From contig OZ038485.1 of the NCBI GenBank assembly GCA_964036315.1, positions 74,487,048 to 74,551,047 of the forward strand: 64,000 bases of DNA, in the 5' to 3' direction. Positions 23,269-36,178 of this stretch are shown piece after piece. Numbering within the stretch: position 1 is the stretch's first letter; every line of letters starts with the position of its first letter. The stretch comes from Acanthosepion esculentum (lineage: Eukaryota > Mollusca > Cephalopoda > Sepiida > Sepiidae). Position numbers and translations under genes: made by a program. The notes under the pieces are model-generated. The model was not told the DNA's origin. It was given only the letters and a program-made list of their open reading frames with translations, and made no database searches.

Positions 23269-23426
23269 CAGTGTAACCAGGATATAAGAGACCGGAGAAG
23301 GAGTTTCTCTTATATCCGGGTTTGGTCTATTTTGTTTTAACACAGGCTCTAATTTGGGACCAGAGAACATCTCTCTTATATCCGGGTTTCTCTTATATCC
23401 GGGTCTCTTATATCCGGGTTACACTG
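23269..23426. mobile_element. 158-bp pogo/Tigger-like MITE
   Basis: Terminal inverted repeats of about 24 bp start with CAGTGTAACC and end with GGTTACACTG, and the element is flanked by TA on both sides (23267-23268, 23427-23428). The subterminal motif ctcttatatccggg occurs four times in one orientation and once inverted near the left end. TIR start and TA duplication fit the pogo group of Tc1/mariner elements. No coding capacity. Confidence 0.8.
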
Positions 23427-23949
23427 TAGATGTTCTTCTGAAAACATCATTCTATCTAATACAGAACTTTGAACATTCTTATTCAGAAAACTTGCTTTAT
23501 TACATTTAATCTTTCAGCTAACGGATAAAGGGAAACTACTTCCTCTTTCTTATTGTTTCACACATTACAAAAAATTTTTTTGTATTTGTTGATTTTAAAT
23601 ATATATATATTTTATCGTTGAAACAAAAATCGGTTTTCCATTGTTTTTCCTTAATTCAAAAATGTATAATTGTTAAATGCTATTCAACACGCAGCCACAT
23701 CAATCTTTTCAACACAACCAGCATTTACATGGGGACTAATTAGGATTTTCGTTGAGACAATGAGGTATTTTGGTGGATATAGTAAGAAAGGTAAGTATGA
23801 ATGTGTTGTTTTGGTGGTAGGAATATTGTTTTGTATGATTGGGTCAGTGGTTGTGTCTAGCTAAGTTTAAAATTAAGACAAATGATGACCGTACTTTTTT
23901 CCACCCCCTCTTTTGGCCTTGTGCCAGATTTGCTGTAGTTTAACTGTAA

Positions 23950-24587
23950 TAAATATTGTCAGACTTGCATTCCTCAAAAGATGCCAAACTGACCCACGCA
24001 AGTCAAAACTCTGACCAACCACGACTTTGCCGCGCAAAATATCTCTGACTCAACAATCCACAAGCACGCTCTATCTCTCTCAGGAACACTATCTAAACAT
24101 CACTTACTTCAAAAGTGACATTTTTCTCACTACTTATAGTAAACAAACAATCAAATTTTCACACAACTAAAGGTACGCAACTCCTACCAATTCTGAACAA
24201 TAATACAAACAAACTTACGTACACACATTAATAACTGAACTAGCACCACAAAGGATAATTTCGTACGTAACTGGACACTTAGTTTAATTTTGTGAACAAA
24301 TCTGAATAGCAATTGCAAACACGCTCAAACTTTCACAATAATATTCTACGCAGCCAAATACATCTCTATTCTCATTTATCCATCAAAGTCCAACGCAATT
24401 GTATTCTTGAATTGTAAACCAATGTTATTGTTGTACATTTAAAATAAATGTTTGTCTTTGCTTTCAACCTTCTTATATGATTTATTTCTAATATTTTTCT
24501 TTAATTGTTGTGGACAAATGTTTTAGAATACCAACACTAAAAAAAAATCCTCTGATCACTCAAAAATACATTCGCCAGTCTGCAACA
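23950..24587 (+). repeat. second copy of the gypsy B LTR end (3' LTR or solo LTR)
   Basis: From about 23985 to 24587 the sequence matches 12305-12908 with only small indels, and weaker similarity begins at the gtcagactt near 23958. It ends with the same tctgcaaca and is followed by unrelated DNA. This fits the outer half of the 3' LTR of B. Confidence 0.8.
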
Positions 24588-25439
24588 ATAGGTTCATTTG
24601 AAAAGTACTCAACCTTTTAGGGGAGTTACGGCATCGATCTTAAAGAGCAATTAGGTTTTAAAAGTTTCCTATTTGTTGAATATGGATTTCTGTAACGCTG
24701 AATTATCGAAAATTAAGAAATGTTTAAATTTGTTTGATTTTCAAGAGGGCTGAACTTTTTTCAGAGTTTATTTGAATTTTACATTTTGGCACATCTAGAC
24801 ATGTATTTTCAGAATACATGTAGTTTTGAATGGTTCAAGCTGGTTGTAGCAAGTTATTTTAGGTTTAAACTTACACTTAAAAGTTTTGCAATGTTTCAGT
24901 TTCTCTGATTTTTAGACCCCATGAATACCAGAAAATAAATCTTATTGCAACAGCAGAATTGCAATGCTTTGATAACTATCCATAACTTACATCAACTTTA
25001 GAAAAGGTGAGACACCTACCTTGCTTTGGTACTGATTGAGAGGAATCTAAACATTGGAAACGTCAAATTTATTTCCTGGAGTCAATTTGGGCAAATGTTT
25101 GGTAGTATTGTTTGCCTAATTTAATAAAACCATTGACTCAATAGGGTTTTAAACTACTATTGGGAAATAACTAGCAACAAAGATTAACTGACACAGTGAA
25201 TCTCTGAATATGGAACAAAGTCAGAAACTGGAAATTTGTGAATATGCCATAAAAATTTGAGCAGGCACAAAATAAGAATGAATGAAACTATGAAGCTAAC
25301 ATTTTTACCTTTTTCTTGGAAGTAAGCAAATGATGAAAATTTGGTTGGAATGAACTTCAGATGGCATTTTCTGCTTTTGAAAAATGACAACAAAAAACTG
25401 CAATATTTATGCTGAAATAATTTAAAATAAAAGAATTTC
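24588..25439. other. unassigned AT-rich DNA
   Basis: No supported gene or repeat. It merges into the degenerate array at its right edge. Confidence 0.4.
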
Positions 25440-28400
25440 AGCATTTTTTATTTGCAGAAAAATAATAAAAAGTAACGACTACCATTATTGCTTTAGTAGA
25501 AAATGCAAAAACTAGAAAATATCTCATTATATTTTTGTGCCTTTATAGTTTTGCAGAGAAAATTGGAATAAAATTTTTAATTCCATTTTTTAGCAAAAAA
25601 ATTTTAAAATGGAAAAACTGTCATTAATATTGTGCAGAAAACTTCCATCCTTATATTTGCATTAAATTTTACAAAAACAATAAAAGCTGCCAATATTTTG
25701 TTCTTTTTACTATTATATATTTGTAGAAAAGAAAATCATTAAAAAAAACAAATGTTAATTAGTTTTTGGTGGCAAAAACCCATAATACCATTATTTTATG
25801 ATTTTGTAGAAACTTGCAAGAAATAAAACTACCATTTTATTAAATTTTAATTAATTTAAAATATTTTCATTATATTTTTGTAAAAGAAATTATCACTAAA
25901 AAATGCCATTGTTTCTGCAGAACATTTTTTTTTAAATCCTGCTATGATTGTTTTTTAGAGTAAATTACAAAAATGTCCTATTATTAGGTTTTTGAAGCAG
26001 TTCAAAAATACAAAATAACATTAATATGCAATTTTTCAATTGCATAATAATGTCACTTTGTATTTTTATTTTATCACAAAAACAAACTGCCAATATCTTT
26101 CTTTAAAAAAGATTACAAAACTGACATTATGTTTTTGTAGAAAAATATTAAAAACCTATGTATAAACATTATACTATTGCAGAAAATGACAAAAAATACC
26201 ATTGTTTTTGTAGAAAAAATACATCCAAACATCAATGACTATTATGCTTTCGTAGAAAAAAATTGCAAAAACCTTTTATATTTATTGTAGAAAAAAATGT
26301 GCAATTATTTTGACCCTAAATAAAATATTTCCATTATATTTGTTGTAAAAAAAGTTAAAAATTATCATTGTTTTTGCAGAACAATTACAAAAAATTTCCA
26401 TTAATTTTATGAAGGAGAAAGATTTTCAAAAAAACACTATTTGCCAATCTATTTGTATTTCTTTGTAGGAAACTTACAAAAATTCAAAATTTGCCATTTT
26501 TTATAAAAAATTATAAAACTAAAAACTGACACAATTATTTTCTTGTAGAAAAATTACAAATTATTTCCATTATTATGCCTATAGCAAAACAGAAAGTGCC
26601 ATTATATTTTTTGTAGAAAAATATGAGAGTATTTTATATTATATTTTTGTAGAAAAACATAATGAGAGTATTGAAATTATTTTTCAATTTTCTTTAAATC
26701 AAATTGAAGGTTTTTACTTTTTTGTTACAAAAACAGAATGTAAGATTTGTCATCCTTTCACAAAAATTGTTTGTTCTTAGGGGGAGTTTGAACATTTTTT
26801 TGTACAAAAATTAATGGTATATTTTCGATTGTGTGTGTCTGTGGCGTGTGTCTGTGATGGTGGGGGGAGGGTTTTTGCAATTTTCTTTCCAATAATATAA
26901 TAATTGAATTGTTTTTATTTTAAAATTCTTGCACAAAAATAATAATGACATTTTTCTTTATTACTGAAAAAAATTTAAAAAAACAAAACTACTCTGTTTT
27001 TGTTGAAAATTAAACACAAAATTATCCTATTACGTTTTTGTATTTAAAAATTTACAAAAATAATAACTAACATTATTTTTTGCAGAAAAATATAAAAAAA
27101 AACAAAATTCACCATAATTATGCTTTTGCACAAACAATTACAACAAATGATTATGTTTTGTAGAAAAAATTAAATAATTACGAACAATTTAAAAAATAGA
27201 CAATAAGTATTACTAAAAAAATTACAAAAACAACTGCAATTTAAGGCTTTTATAGAAACAATGACAAAAATTAGCATTATGCTGTTCCTGTAGAAGAAAT
27301 TGATAAAGCAAAAAAAAAAAAAAAAAGAGAGAGACATTTTTAGTTTTCTAGAAGATTTAAAAAAGAAAAACTGAAATTTCGTTTTTATATAAAAATTTAA
27401 GAGACATTATTTACCTCTGTAGAAATCATTATAAGAAAAAAATCAACTATTTTTATATTTTTGCACAAATAATTACAAGAAAAAAAATGAAAAGTTGTGT
27501 AGAGAAAATTTACAAAATCAAAAGTACCATCCTGCTTTGAAGAAAAAATAAGGAAAAATTGTTTATGGAGAAAAAAATTACAAACATATCAAAAAGCATA
27601 TCATTGTTATGCTATTATAAAAACTATCAAAACAGAACTGCCATTATTACATTATATAGAGAAAATTACAAAAAATTAAGAAAAAATGTAAAAATTTGCA
27701 AAGATTTTGCTTTTGTAGATTAAAAATTAAAGATTAAAAAAATGATATTTTAGGCTTTTGTAGAAACAATTAGAAAATACAATAAAAGTTAACATGAAGT
27801 TCCTATAGAATAATTGCAAACAAATAAAAACTGATATTTTGTTTATGTAGGAATAATTATACAAAATATAAAATATCCAAACATTATGTTTTGTTAAAAG
27901 AAATGACAAACGTACACTCCCCATTTTGTCTTTGTAGAAAAATTTGCAAAACATCAAAATACAATCATTGTTTTTGTGGAAAAATTACAATATCTGCCTT
28001 TGTTTTTTCAAAAGAAAAATTGCATAAAAATAAAAAAACCTGCCATTATTCTGCTTTTCTAGAGAAAATTGTAAAACAAGCAAAAAAACTGCTAAATAAA
28101 TGTTTTTATAGAAATACATAATAAAAATTACTTTTATTCTGTTTTTGCAGAAAAGTTAATTTAAAAAATACAATTATTTTGTTTTCATAGAAGGATTACA
28201 AAAATGCCATTATATTTTTGGAGAAAATAAGAAAATGAAGATAAATGATAAAAAAAACAAAAAACTGCTGTTACATTTTTGTTGAAATAATTACCAAAAA
28301 TCAAAACATCCATTATTATGATATTGTAGGGAAAAAATACAAAAAGAAAAATTCATTACTGTTTTTGTAAAAAGAAACAGATTTCAAAGAAACATACAAT

Positions 28401-29180
28401 CTTCTATGTATAAACAATTGTAGAAACAAATGACAATATTTTGTTTTTGTAGAATAAATTAGAATAACAAAATTTTAGAAATAATCTTACAATAAAAACT
28501 GTCTTTGTGTATTTGTAGAAGTGAATATAAATCAAAATTAAAAAAATGTTTTTAGAAAGTTACATAAAATGAAACAACTGACATTATTATATGTTTGTAG
28601 AAAAACTCCAAAATCTGATTATTTTGTTACTGTACAAAAAACTGCAATTATAGTTTTATGGTTTGTAGAGAAAATTAGAAACAAAATGATTTTGTAAAAA
28701 CATTTTTTTAAATTACAAAAAATAAGAAATTGCCATTATTTTTGTAGAAATATATTTTAAAAAGTAAAAAATATTTCTATTATTATGCATTTGCAGAAAA
28801 AAAAACAAAATCTGTCATCTGTAGAAAAAGTAGAAAAGAAAAAACTGTCAGGTTTCCGTAGGAAAAAACAACCAAAATAAAAACTCATTATTATACTTTT
28901 ATATTAAAAATTTGAAAAACACTGATAATATTGAATCTTTGTAGAAAATTTTAAAAAAGAAAACACAAAACTTCCATTTTTATGTCTTTGTAAGAAAATT
29001 ACACTTTTTTTTAAATTATAAAAAAGAACTTCTGCTATGTTTTTGTAAAAGAAAATACACAAAACACAACAAAAAGCTACCATGTTTATTTGCAAAAAAT
29101 ATGAAAAGTAACTGATATTACGTTTTTGCATTTAAAACATTCCCAAAAACTCATTATTATGTTTTTGTAGAGAATTAAAA
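25440..29180. repeat. degenerate AT-rich tandem array, about 3.7 kb
   Basis: A unit of roughly 40-70 bp recurs throughout, built around tttttgtagaaaa followed by attacaaaa and then a gccattatt-like stretch. Dozens of copies of the core can be read, for example near 26131, 26207, 26604, 27700, 28440 and 29160. Copies are too divergent for a fixed period. Short frames inside are by-products of the repeat. It looks like an ancient satellite or minisatellite. Confidence 0.75.
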
Positions 29181-29293
29181 AAATAAATACCAACAAATCT
29201 CAGATATAATGTTCAGGTCTCCATAGCAACTATTTTTTACACAATTTTGTGCCTATCTTCTCCACTTTGGATGACATTTTCTTCTAACTATAA

Positions 29294-29351
29294 TGGGTAA
29301 TGAGTGTTACAAGCACCAAGTTTCCTTGGTGCTTGTAATACTCATTACCCA
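29294..29351. repeat. foldback: 27-bp arms, 4-nt loop, one mismatch
   Basis: Arms 29294-29320 and 29325-29351 are inverted copies around tttc, with a single mismatch. Would form a stable hairpin in single-stranded DNA. Confidence 0.9.
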
Positions 29352-29699
29352 GGCCCTTCAGAGCTCACACTATTATAGGGAGCTTCCACTTTCTAGCTAT
29401 TCTGTCCAAAAGTGAATCATTTGGCTTTTTTAATCATTTCACCCCAAGCAAGACAATAATTCCACTAAGACACAAGTGGTTACTGGCAGTGAAAGAAAGT
29501 AAGAAAACATTAATGAAAGGACAATAAAAGAACAGAATTCAGAAAGAGAGATGGCAATTGATGTTGCATTTAAATTTTTGAAGATCATAGTTGACAGGAA
29601 AGCAAGAAGTCAAAGGAGAAGCAAGTGTGCAAGAAGAAGCTATTAGAATAGAACTTACGGTTACATCTAACTATTTCAACAGTAAAATGATAAAACCTA

Positions 29700-30139
29700 G
29701 TTGCCAATGCAACTTAAATTCATGCAGTTAAGATACCAAGGAGGAGAGGTCATTAGAACAATTGCCATGAAAATATTTATAGACATGACAGCAAGAAGCC
29801 ACGTCACAGCAGTAGGAAAGTGACTGAGATGGAGATGCCAGGTCAGGACCAATAACATTACAGACCCTTCTTTGGATTTTCTTTAGATTCTCTAAATATA
29901 CTACAGGAGCATTGGACCATATATGGCAGAAATGTTCAATGTACAGATGAAATGGTAGATTTATAAATGTACAAGATGTATTCTGGCAAGAATAATTGTC
30001 CAATGCACCATGGTGAATCAACTTTTCTAGCAACAGACCTAGTAATTGATTCAATATAATCACTCCACTTCATGTCAGTGGAAAATATGAGACCAAGAAG
30101 GTGCAATGAGTTGCTCTCCTGGAGGTTAGCATCAGCCAT
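29700..30139 (-). pseudogene. non-LTR reverse transcriptase C-terminal fragment
   Basis: The minus strand reads LLGLIFSTDMKWSDYI, ILYIYKSTISS, HIWSNAPVVYLENLKKIQRR and CHVYKYFHGNCSNDLSSLV across two frames. This order is the thumb and post-RT region of Jockey/CR1-type LINEs. Nothing of the RT palm is present. Confidence 0.75.
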
Positions 30140-30399
30140 ACTGATGAAGGCAAAATTGTTTCTCTATGATGACTAAAAGTGTTCCACATAAAATATTTAC
30201 CATTGAGTAGATAACATTTTCATTTGCAGAAAGTTTCTGGTTCTGATACAAAAGCTGGCTCGAACATTTTGTTAAGAGTAGATTTCCTGCACTTGTATCA
30301 ACTTATTAAAATGTTACCAAGGATGTGTGCATGGCATAATAATTCATGGATTTCCCATTCGTGCTTTTCATGTATGAGTTTCGTCCATAAAATATAGCA

Positions 30400-30660
30400 A
30401 AGACAATTGATCCTCTCTGATCATCACTCAGCTGGCATTCATATTTGTGGTGACTTCAATAATATTCATATGGTGTGGTTAGATCACTCAATCAGAACTG
30501 ATGAAGAAGGTAGATGCTGTCATGAGTTTTCAAAGTTGACTGGGACAGCTTCAGATCTTACATTACGGAAGCTCTCTTTTCAGTTTTCTTCCAGAAACTG
30601 CTCCATCCCCTCCTTTCAGTTTTCTTCCAGAACTGCTCAATTCCCTCATCTCTGAATGGA
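30400..30660 (+). pseudogene. LINE endonuclease fragment in opposite orientation
   Basis: The plus strand reads IHICGDFNNIHMVWLDHS, the GDFN and H-x-W core of apurinic-type LINE endonucleases. A pair of near-identical 20-30 bp repeats (cagttttcttccagaa) follows near 30577 and 30620. It faces the RT fragment at 29700-30139. Confidence 0.65.
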
Positions 30661-31690
30661 TCTTCTCAGGCATGGTTAATCTTATACCAAAGAAAAAATA
30701 AAAATTGCCAACAGGAACCACATAGCTAACCTTTGTTCATGCCAGAATGTGCTGAAGCTATAAGCCACCATAAACATTACTACCATCTATACCACAGAGA
30801 ACAGTGTGTAGAAGTCTTTCAGTATTCCAAACTGTCCACAAGAGAATTCTAGAAAATACTAAGAGCAACTATTTTTGATCATCAGATAAGGAAAATATTG
30901 TTCAATAACATCATGAGATAATTTCATTAAAAATACTGTGCCCAATACTTTGTACTTGATAACAAGCCCTGATCTACTACCTAAAACTTAGGAAGAGTTT
31001 TATATGTGCAAAAATATTACATTAATTGTTGATACATTTTGGAAAACAAGAAAACAATATTTCTTGATAATGTGTAATTCACTTTTATCATAAAGCTTGT
31101 CATTAGCTTTGGTTAAATTGAAGTTAAGCAATCAGTATTTGAAGTGTTCAAAATTTCTTTACACAGAATATGGATTGATTATTTAAATATAAAACCCAAG
31201 AAACACTTTCATGATCTTATAAATCCATTTATCTTATCATCATTCAATTTTATCCTTAAAATAAATTAATGTCCACAAAAATGTTGGAATTGCAATTTCA
31301 TACTAAAACATGGCAATTAGATACAAGTAAAACTATTTGATATTATTAACTGCAAAATTCTCTTTGATCATCAATTATTGTTGCTTGTTTCAACACATAT
31401 TTTCAATATATACTTTTTATTCTGCTTCTTAAAAAAACGTATTTGCAATTAGGATTACACTTCAGTTTGTTATAAAATATTAAAAACTGAATTTTTCAAA
31501 TGTTTTTTATATTAAGGGATGATTTGTTTCTATTGATATCTCAGTTTCTTTATACTAAAATAAATATTCATATATTACAATCCAACTACTTACTACTTTC
31601 TCTTTTTTTATCATTTAATCTTGATTTGTCTCATCACATATTCAAGCCAGTTACTTTTCATCAAGCATTTTTACAAGAAATCGTATACCT
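30661..31690. other. unassigned AT-rich DNA upstream of NSF
   Basis: The first 200 bp may continue the LINE fragment. Beyond that I see no gene or repeat. Confidence 0.4.
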
Positions 31691-31699
31691 AAAATCAAC

Positions 31700-31905
31700 A
31701 TAAAGTCACATTGACCTGACGTGAAATAAAAAAGATTTTGTTTTTAATTCGAGGTAAAGGTGACTGCAACCAACACAAAAATAGCGCAAATGTCATTTAC
31801 GGCCCTTGAGTTGATGTAGACTGTTAGTACTATACTTCAATATCACACCCGCCATTGTTGCGACTACCAAACTTTGCCAAGGCTCAGCTGACCACGGTTG
31901 TAGAC
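31700..31905 (+). promoter_or_regulatory. candidate NSF promoter and 5' UTR
   Basis: A locally GC-richer stretch directly before the candidate start codon. It has a CRE-like tgacgtga (31717-31724) and the string cccgccattgttgcg near 31847. No TATA box is close. Assignment rests on position before the predicted first exon. Confidence 0.35.
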
Positions 31906-31914
31906 ATGGCAGAG
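31906..31914 (+). CDS. NSF: NSF, candidate coding exon 1 (three codons)
   Basis: ATG GCA GAG is followed at once by a consensus donor (gtaatg at 31915). The phase is 0, which matches exon 2, and the resulting start (Met-Ala-Glu, then Phe-Tyr-Met) has about the right length before the conserved NSF segment. The distance to exon 2 is large, so another first exon inside the intron, or initiation at Met 59706, cannot be excluded. Confidence 0.5.
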
Positions 31915-34900
31915 GTAATGTTCATTTATTTATAAACACGATCTTGTTATTAACTTGTAAATGTTGGAGGAAAAACATTTTCCTTTTAGTAATATCTTTC
32001 CTTGGTGCTTTTTTTCTTAGAATAAGCAACTGTCTTTCTTTTTCTATTTTGTACGTTTTCATACCATTATTCGTCTATCCGTTCACACACACCTACTTTA
32101 AGTATTTTTTTTTTTTTTAATATTTACCACGTTTCCATATAATTTTCATGTCGGTTGTATTATTTTTTTATTTGGTAAGTATTAGAAATAAATCATCCTC
32201 AACCGCGTACGGTCGTTGTTTGTATGTATTGTAAATTTTACAAAAAATCTTTTTTCTAGTCCATATTATTTTAGTTACCCACCAAATAATAATTGAAAAT
32301 TATTTTCTGCTTTTATTTATTTACTAAGTGAAGTAAAAAATTGTATCTGGATTTTTCTTTCGCAATGTCATCACTAATTAATTATTAAATTTGTTGCATC
32401 CTTTTTATTTTTTGTTTTTTTTTTACTCTCTAAGTCGGTAAGTGTAAGTAACAGTGGTGTTTAAATTAAAAAAATAATAAAATTCTTTAATTTCAATCAT
32501 GTACTAGTCAGTGTAATTAATATTTTTCCTCCTAAAACTTTAAAATTTAGAACTTCTAGTTTTAACTTTTTTTTTCAAGAAATAAAAGGGAAATAAAATT
32601 AGGAAAATCTACAATACATAATTCCGAAATTGCTGTTTTTTTGTTTTTTTTTCTTTAATTTAAAATTTAATAAATTTTTTTCATCACTAATTTAAGTAAG
32701 CACCGGTTAAATAAATATTATATAAATATAAATTATAAAATTAAATTGTTAAATAAATTAATATAAAATTATAGTTAATAATAGCAAGAAAATATCCCAT
32801 TTATGATCTTGTTGACTTGGTCCCTCTGATGAAACATTCATTATTTTCTTAATCCATTCGTCTCGTTTCCCTAAACAAAATCATCGCCCGGTGTCAACAG
32901 CCTTTTTTTACCGTAAACGTCTTTGTTTATGGATTGAGTCATACTTACATTTTCAAAAATAAGTTTATTATTCTTCCTTGATTTTTTTTTTTTTTTTTTT
33001 TATAAGTCCAATTTTCAAAAAACACACTTCGTTAAAAAAAACCCTAAACAATATTTAAATTTTTTATTTTACTTTTTTGAAAATCGTTATAACATGAAAA
33101 AAAAATCTAAAAGTCCTTTTTTAAAGATGTTAAAAATAATATTACGACTACGTCATAGATAAATTAATATAAAAGAAATCTGAAAATTTAATCTGCAGAA
33201 ATGTTTTAAACAACTTTTTACTACTGTTTTAGTTAGTACTTTCATGAGATCGCTAAAAAAGAGCATAGCATGACTAAAAAAAAGGGAACTTAATGAAAAT
33301 AATTTTTTAAATATTCGTTATTAAGAGGAAAAATCAAAATATTTTTCGATTATTTTTATTTTAATACATTTTTAATCGTTCCTAGCACGTCCGAAATTTT
33401 CGTTAAAAATCTTTTTTTTATGGTTTGAGTCAGCAAAATTGACACAATCGATCATGTCAAGGTTTTAGTTTTTAAAAAGAATTATGGCCCATATCGGTTA
33501 GTGAAAAAAAAAAAATTCTAAAAACCTGAAAGCTAAACAAAATCTGAAAAAAATTCCACTTATTGCTTTTTAAAAGTGAATTCAGTTTTCATAAACTACT
33601 TTCTTTACTATTGGAGAATCTACTACTTTCTGTCTTCTTTTGCTTTAAGATACCTGATGATCACTTAAAGTAAAGACTAAAGAGTAAAGAAAGACACTTT
33701 GATTTCTCTATTTTCTGTTATCTGCATTTGTTAAGTCTGCGAATAATAATGTATTGTACAATACATCAAATAGACGAAGAGATTCTTGGACAAATTGTTT
33801 TATGTAAATAATACATATTATTAACAATGGAGGATTTCTAAAATAAAGGAAGTTTTAAAAAACAATGAATGACGGTTTTTCTTCAGGTTGGTCAATCGGT
33901 AACCTTCTCTACCTTTTGCTTGTTAACTTGCTGATTTGACTCAACTTTCGTTTCATAAACTAAACACTATTCTCCAAGGAGTTTTAATAAAAGAAAAAAA
34001 AATTCTGGAAAGAAAATTTCGTGAAATTTCATGAGATTAAGCAAGATTTTCTAAAACAAAAAATTTCAAAAATAATTCAATTCATTTGTCAATAAGTCCT
34101 GAAAGTTTCATTAAAATCCGAAAATTTGATTTTTGCAAGAATTTCCAAATTCATGTGTTTTTTCACCGGAAAAAACGCAAAAAATACCTTTTGAAAAATC
34201 ACGACTCGCGCTGACTTAAAAAACAAGATTTTTAACCAAAATTTTGAATGTGTTAAAAAGGTTTAAAAAAAACTTTCTAAATAATTAAAAAAAATACTCT
34301 TAACGTCAACATTTTGACGATAAAACTTTGTGTTTAAGTTTGTAGCCTTTTTTCATCATGCTATGCTGTTTTTCAGCGAGCAAAGGGACTCATAAGGCAT
34401 CGATCTTTATTTTCGAGATCAAAATATCGAATTTCTTGTGTTCTTGAATATGCTCAAAACAATCTAAAGGAGAATAATTTTGCCATTGTTCTCTTAAATG
34501 AAACGTTTTAAGTTTTTGTAACTTATCAACCAACTGCTTACGTTGGAATCATTTGGTACAACATAAAAGCGAAATAAATCATGTTATTCTTGTGTTCGAC
34601 CGTAACGTTTAAATTCTTAATGCGCAAGAACTTATATTTTTTACATTATCAGGTTTTTTGTTTTATTGTTATATTGATTGATACTTGGGGGGGGGGCACC
34701 ATATCTCCTCTGGAGTAATAATATGCTTGGTTGGTCCTTCACTGAATAATAATTACAGTGAATTTTTTAACGTCTGGTGTTAATGTGCACTTCATCAGTG
34801 ATTTAAATGATTGTCACGTGATTAATTTTTTTTTTTTTAATGAATCTGTTTAATAAATTAAAAATATATCATCTTTTTTTTTTCTTTTCAGTTTTTCGCA

Positions 34901-35402
34901 ATCATGAAAACAAAAATATTCGTACACACTACAGTACACACAGTAGTAAACTAACACTAACAGTAAAACACAAATCTACAAATAATAACCGATCTCTGTC
35001 GTTTCGGTTTTCACGTCTAAAGTTTGTATTTAACAACGAAAAACTAAAAGGGACTTTTTTTTTCTTTCAGAGTTGTTTAGATTAACTTTCTGCAGCTCTT
35101 GTTTTCTGTAAATATCTTTAGGGGATTAACGCCCACTCAAACTGAACGATTTAAAAGGTCTTTTAATCATCTTTCTATGGGCGAATTGATTGTGTCAATC
35201 AATGCAGTTTTACGTACACCTTGATTAGAATTTCAATATCTACTTAAGTCTTAGTGTTATATTTTTAGCTTCCTTTTATTTTTCGTGCTGTTGACAATTT
35301 CTTCTTACGGAGAAAATTTTTCATCATTGGCAATTTTCTCATTTTTTTTCCTTTTGTTTTACTTTTTAGTTTACATTTTCAGTGTAATTAATTTGTTGTG
35401 AC

Positions 35403-36112
35403 TGTGGGGGTCAATTGCCCTCACTAATTTATATTAGACACAATGCCACAAAATAATAATAAGAAGAAACAAGAACAAAATTCAGACAAAAGAAATTGTA
35501 CAAATAAATAGATTTTTATAACAAATGTACAAAACAATACTTATGATGTTGTTTAAAATGATGAAATATTATAAACTTGTCTTTTTCGATTTTGTGTGAG
35601 GTAATGTTCCAGTTTGATAGACTGCAAGTTATAGGCTAATTTGTGTGAATTTGGAAAATTTCAGTTCAATATAATATTGTTTGTATTCAAAATAAACAGT
35701 TCAACTTCAAGGTTTGTGGAAAAATCGTGTGTGGTTGTGACTTATGTTTAGTTTGACTGTGGTTAAAAAGGATTTTTAACTTATAGCCTGGACTTCAGTT
35801 GAAAGTTATTTTATGAGTGTCATCACATAGCGTGTAGCTTTTCCAGCTGCTTTTTTTTTCCCATTCTCTGTTTCTTAATTGTTTGCTGTTTATATAAGCA
35901 ATATAAGTCACATGATAGGCTCCAGAAAATGTTTTATTGGCGCAACTGTACCTTTGATCAGCTCAAATTAAGGTCAGATGTGTAGACGTAGTCAACAACA
36001 TGCTATGTGATATTTTTGAACCAATCAAATTACATTAGTTGTGTAATTTAATTTGGAGCCTGTTTTGTTTAATTTTTAAAACGATATAGGATCTGGATCT
36101 TATATACCCTGA
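35403..36112 (-). repeat. 3' LTR of gypsy C
   Basis: Matches 39929-40701, for example in the stretches tttatattagacacaatgcc and ggatttttaacttatagcct. It ends (in element orientation) with GACCCCCACA and starts near ATAAGATCCAGATCC, close to a short near-palindrome at the LTR edge. Confidence 0.85.
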
Positions 36113-36178
36113 TGCAGATTGATAAAAAAAATTTTTTTTTAATTTTCAATATGTAATATATGGCCTGAAATGTGTAGG

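Noticed and set aside
23670..23864. Membrane protein exon
   Set aside because: The frame begins in LTR-like repeat DNA, has no splice context and no recognisable domain.
24640..24680. Homology between 24640 and 34400 (both contain ggcatcgatctt)
   Set aside because: The match does not extend beyond about a dozen bases in a convincing way.
25440..29180. CRISPR-like array (core repeats with variable spacers)
   Set aside because: Repeats are imperfect, spacing is irregular, no cas genes, and the context is a eukaryotic genome.
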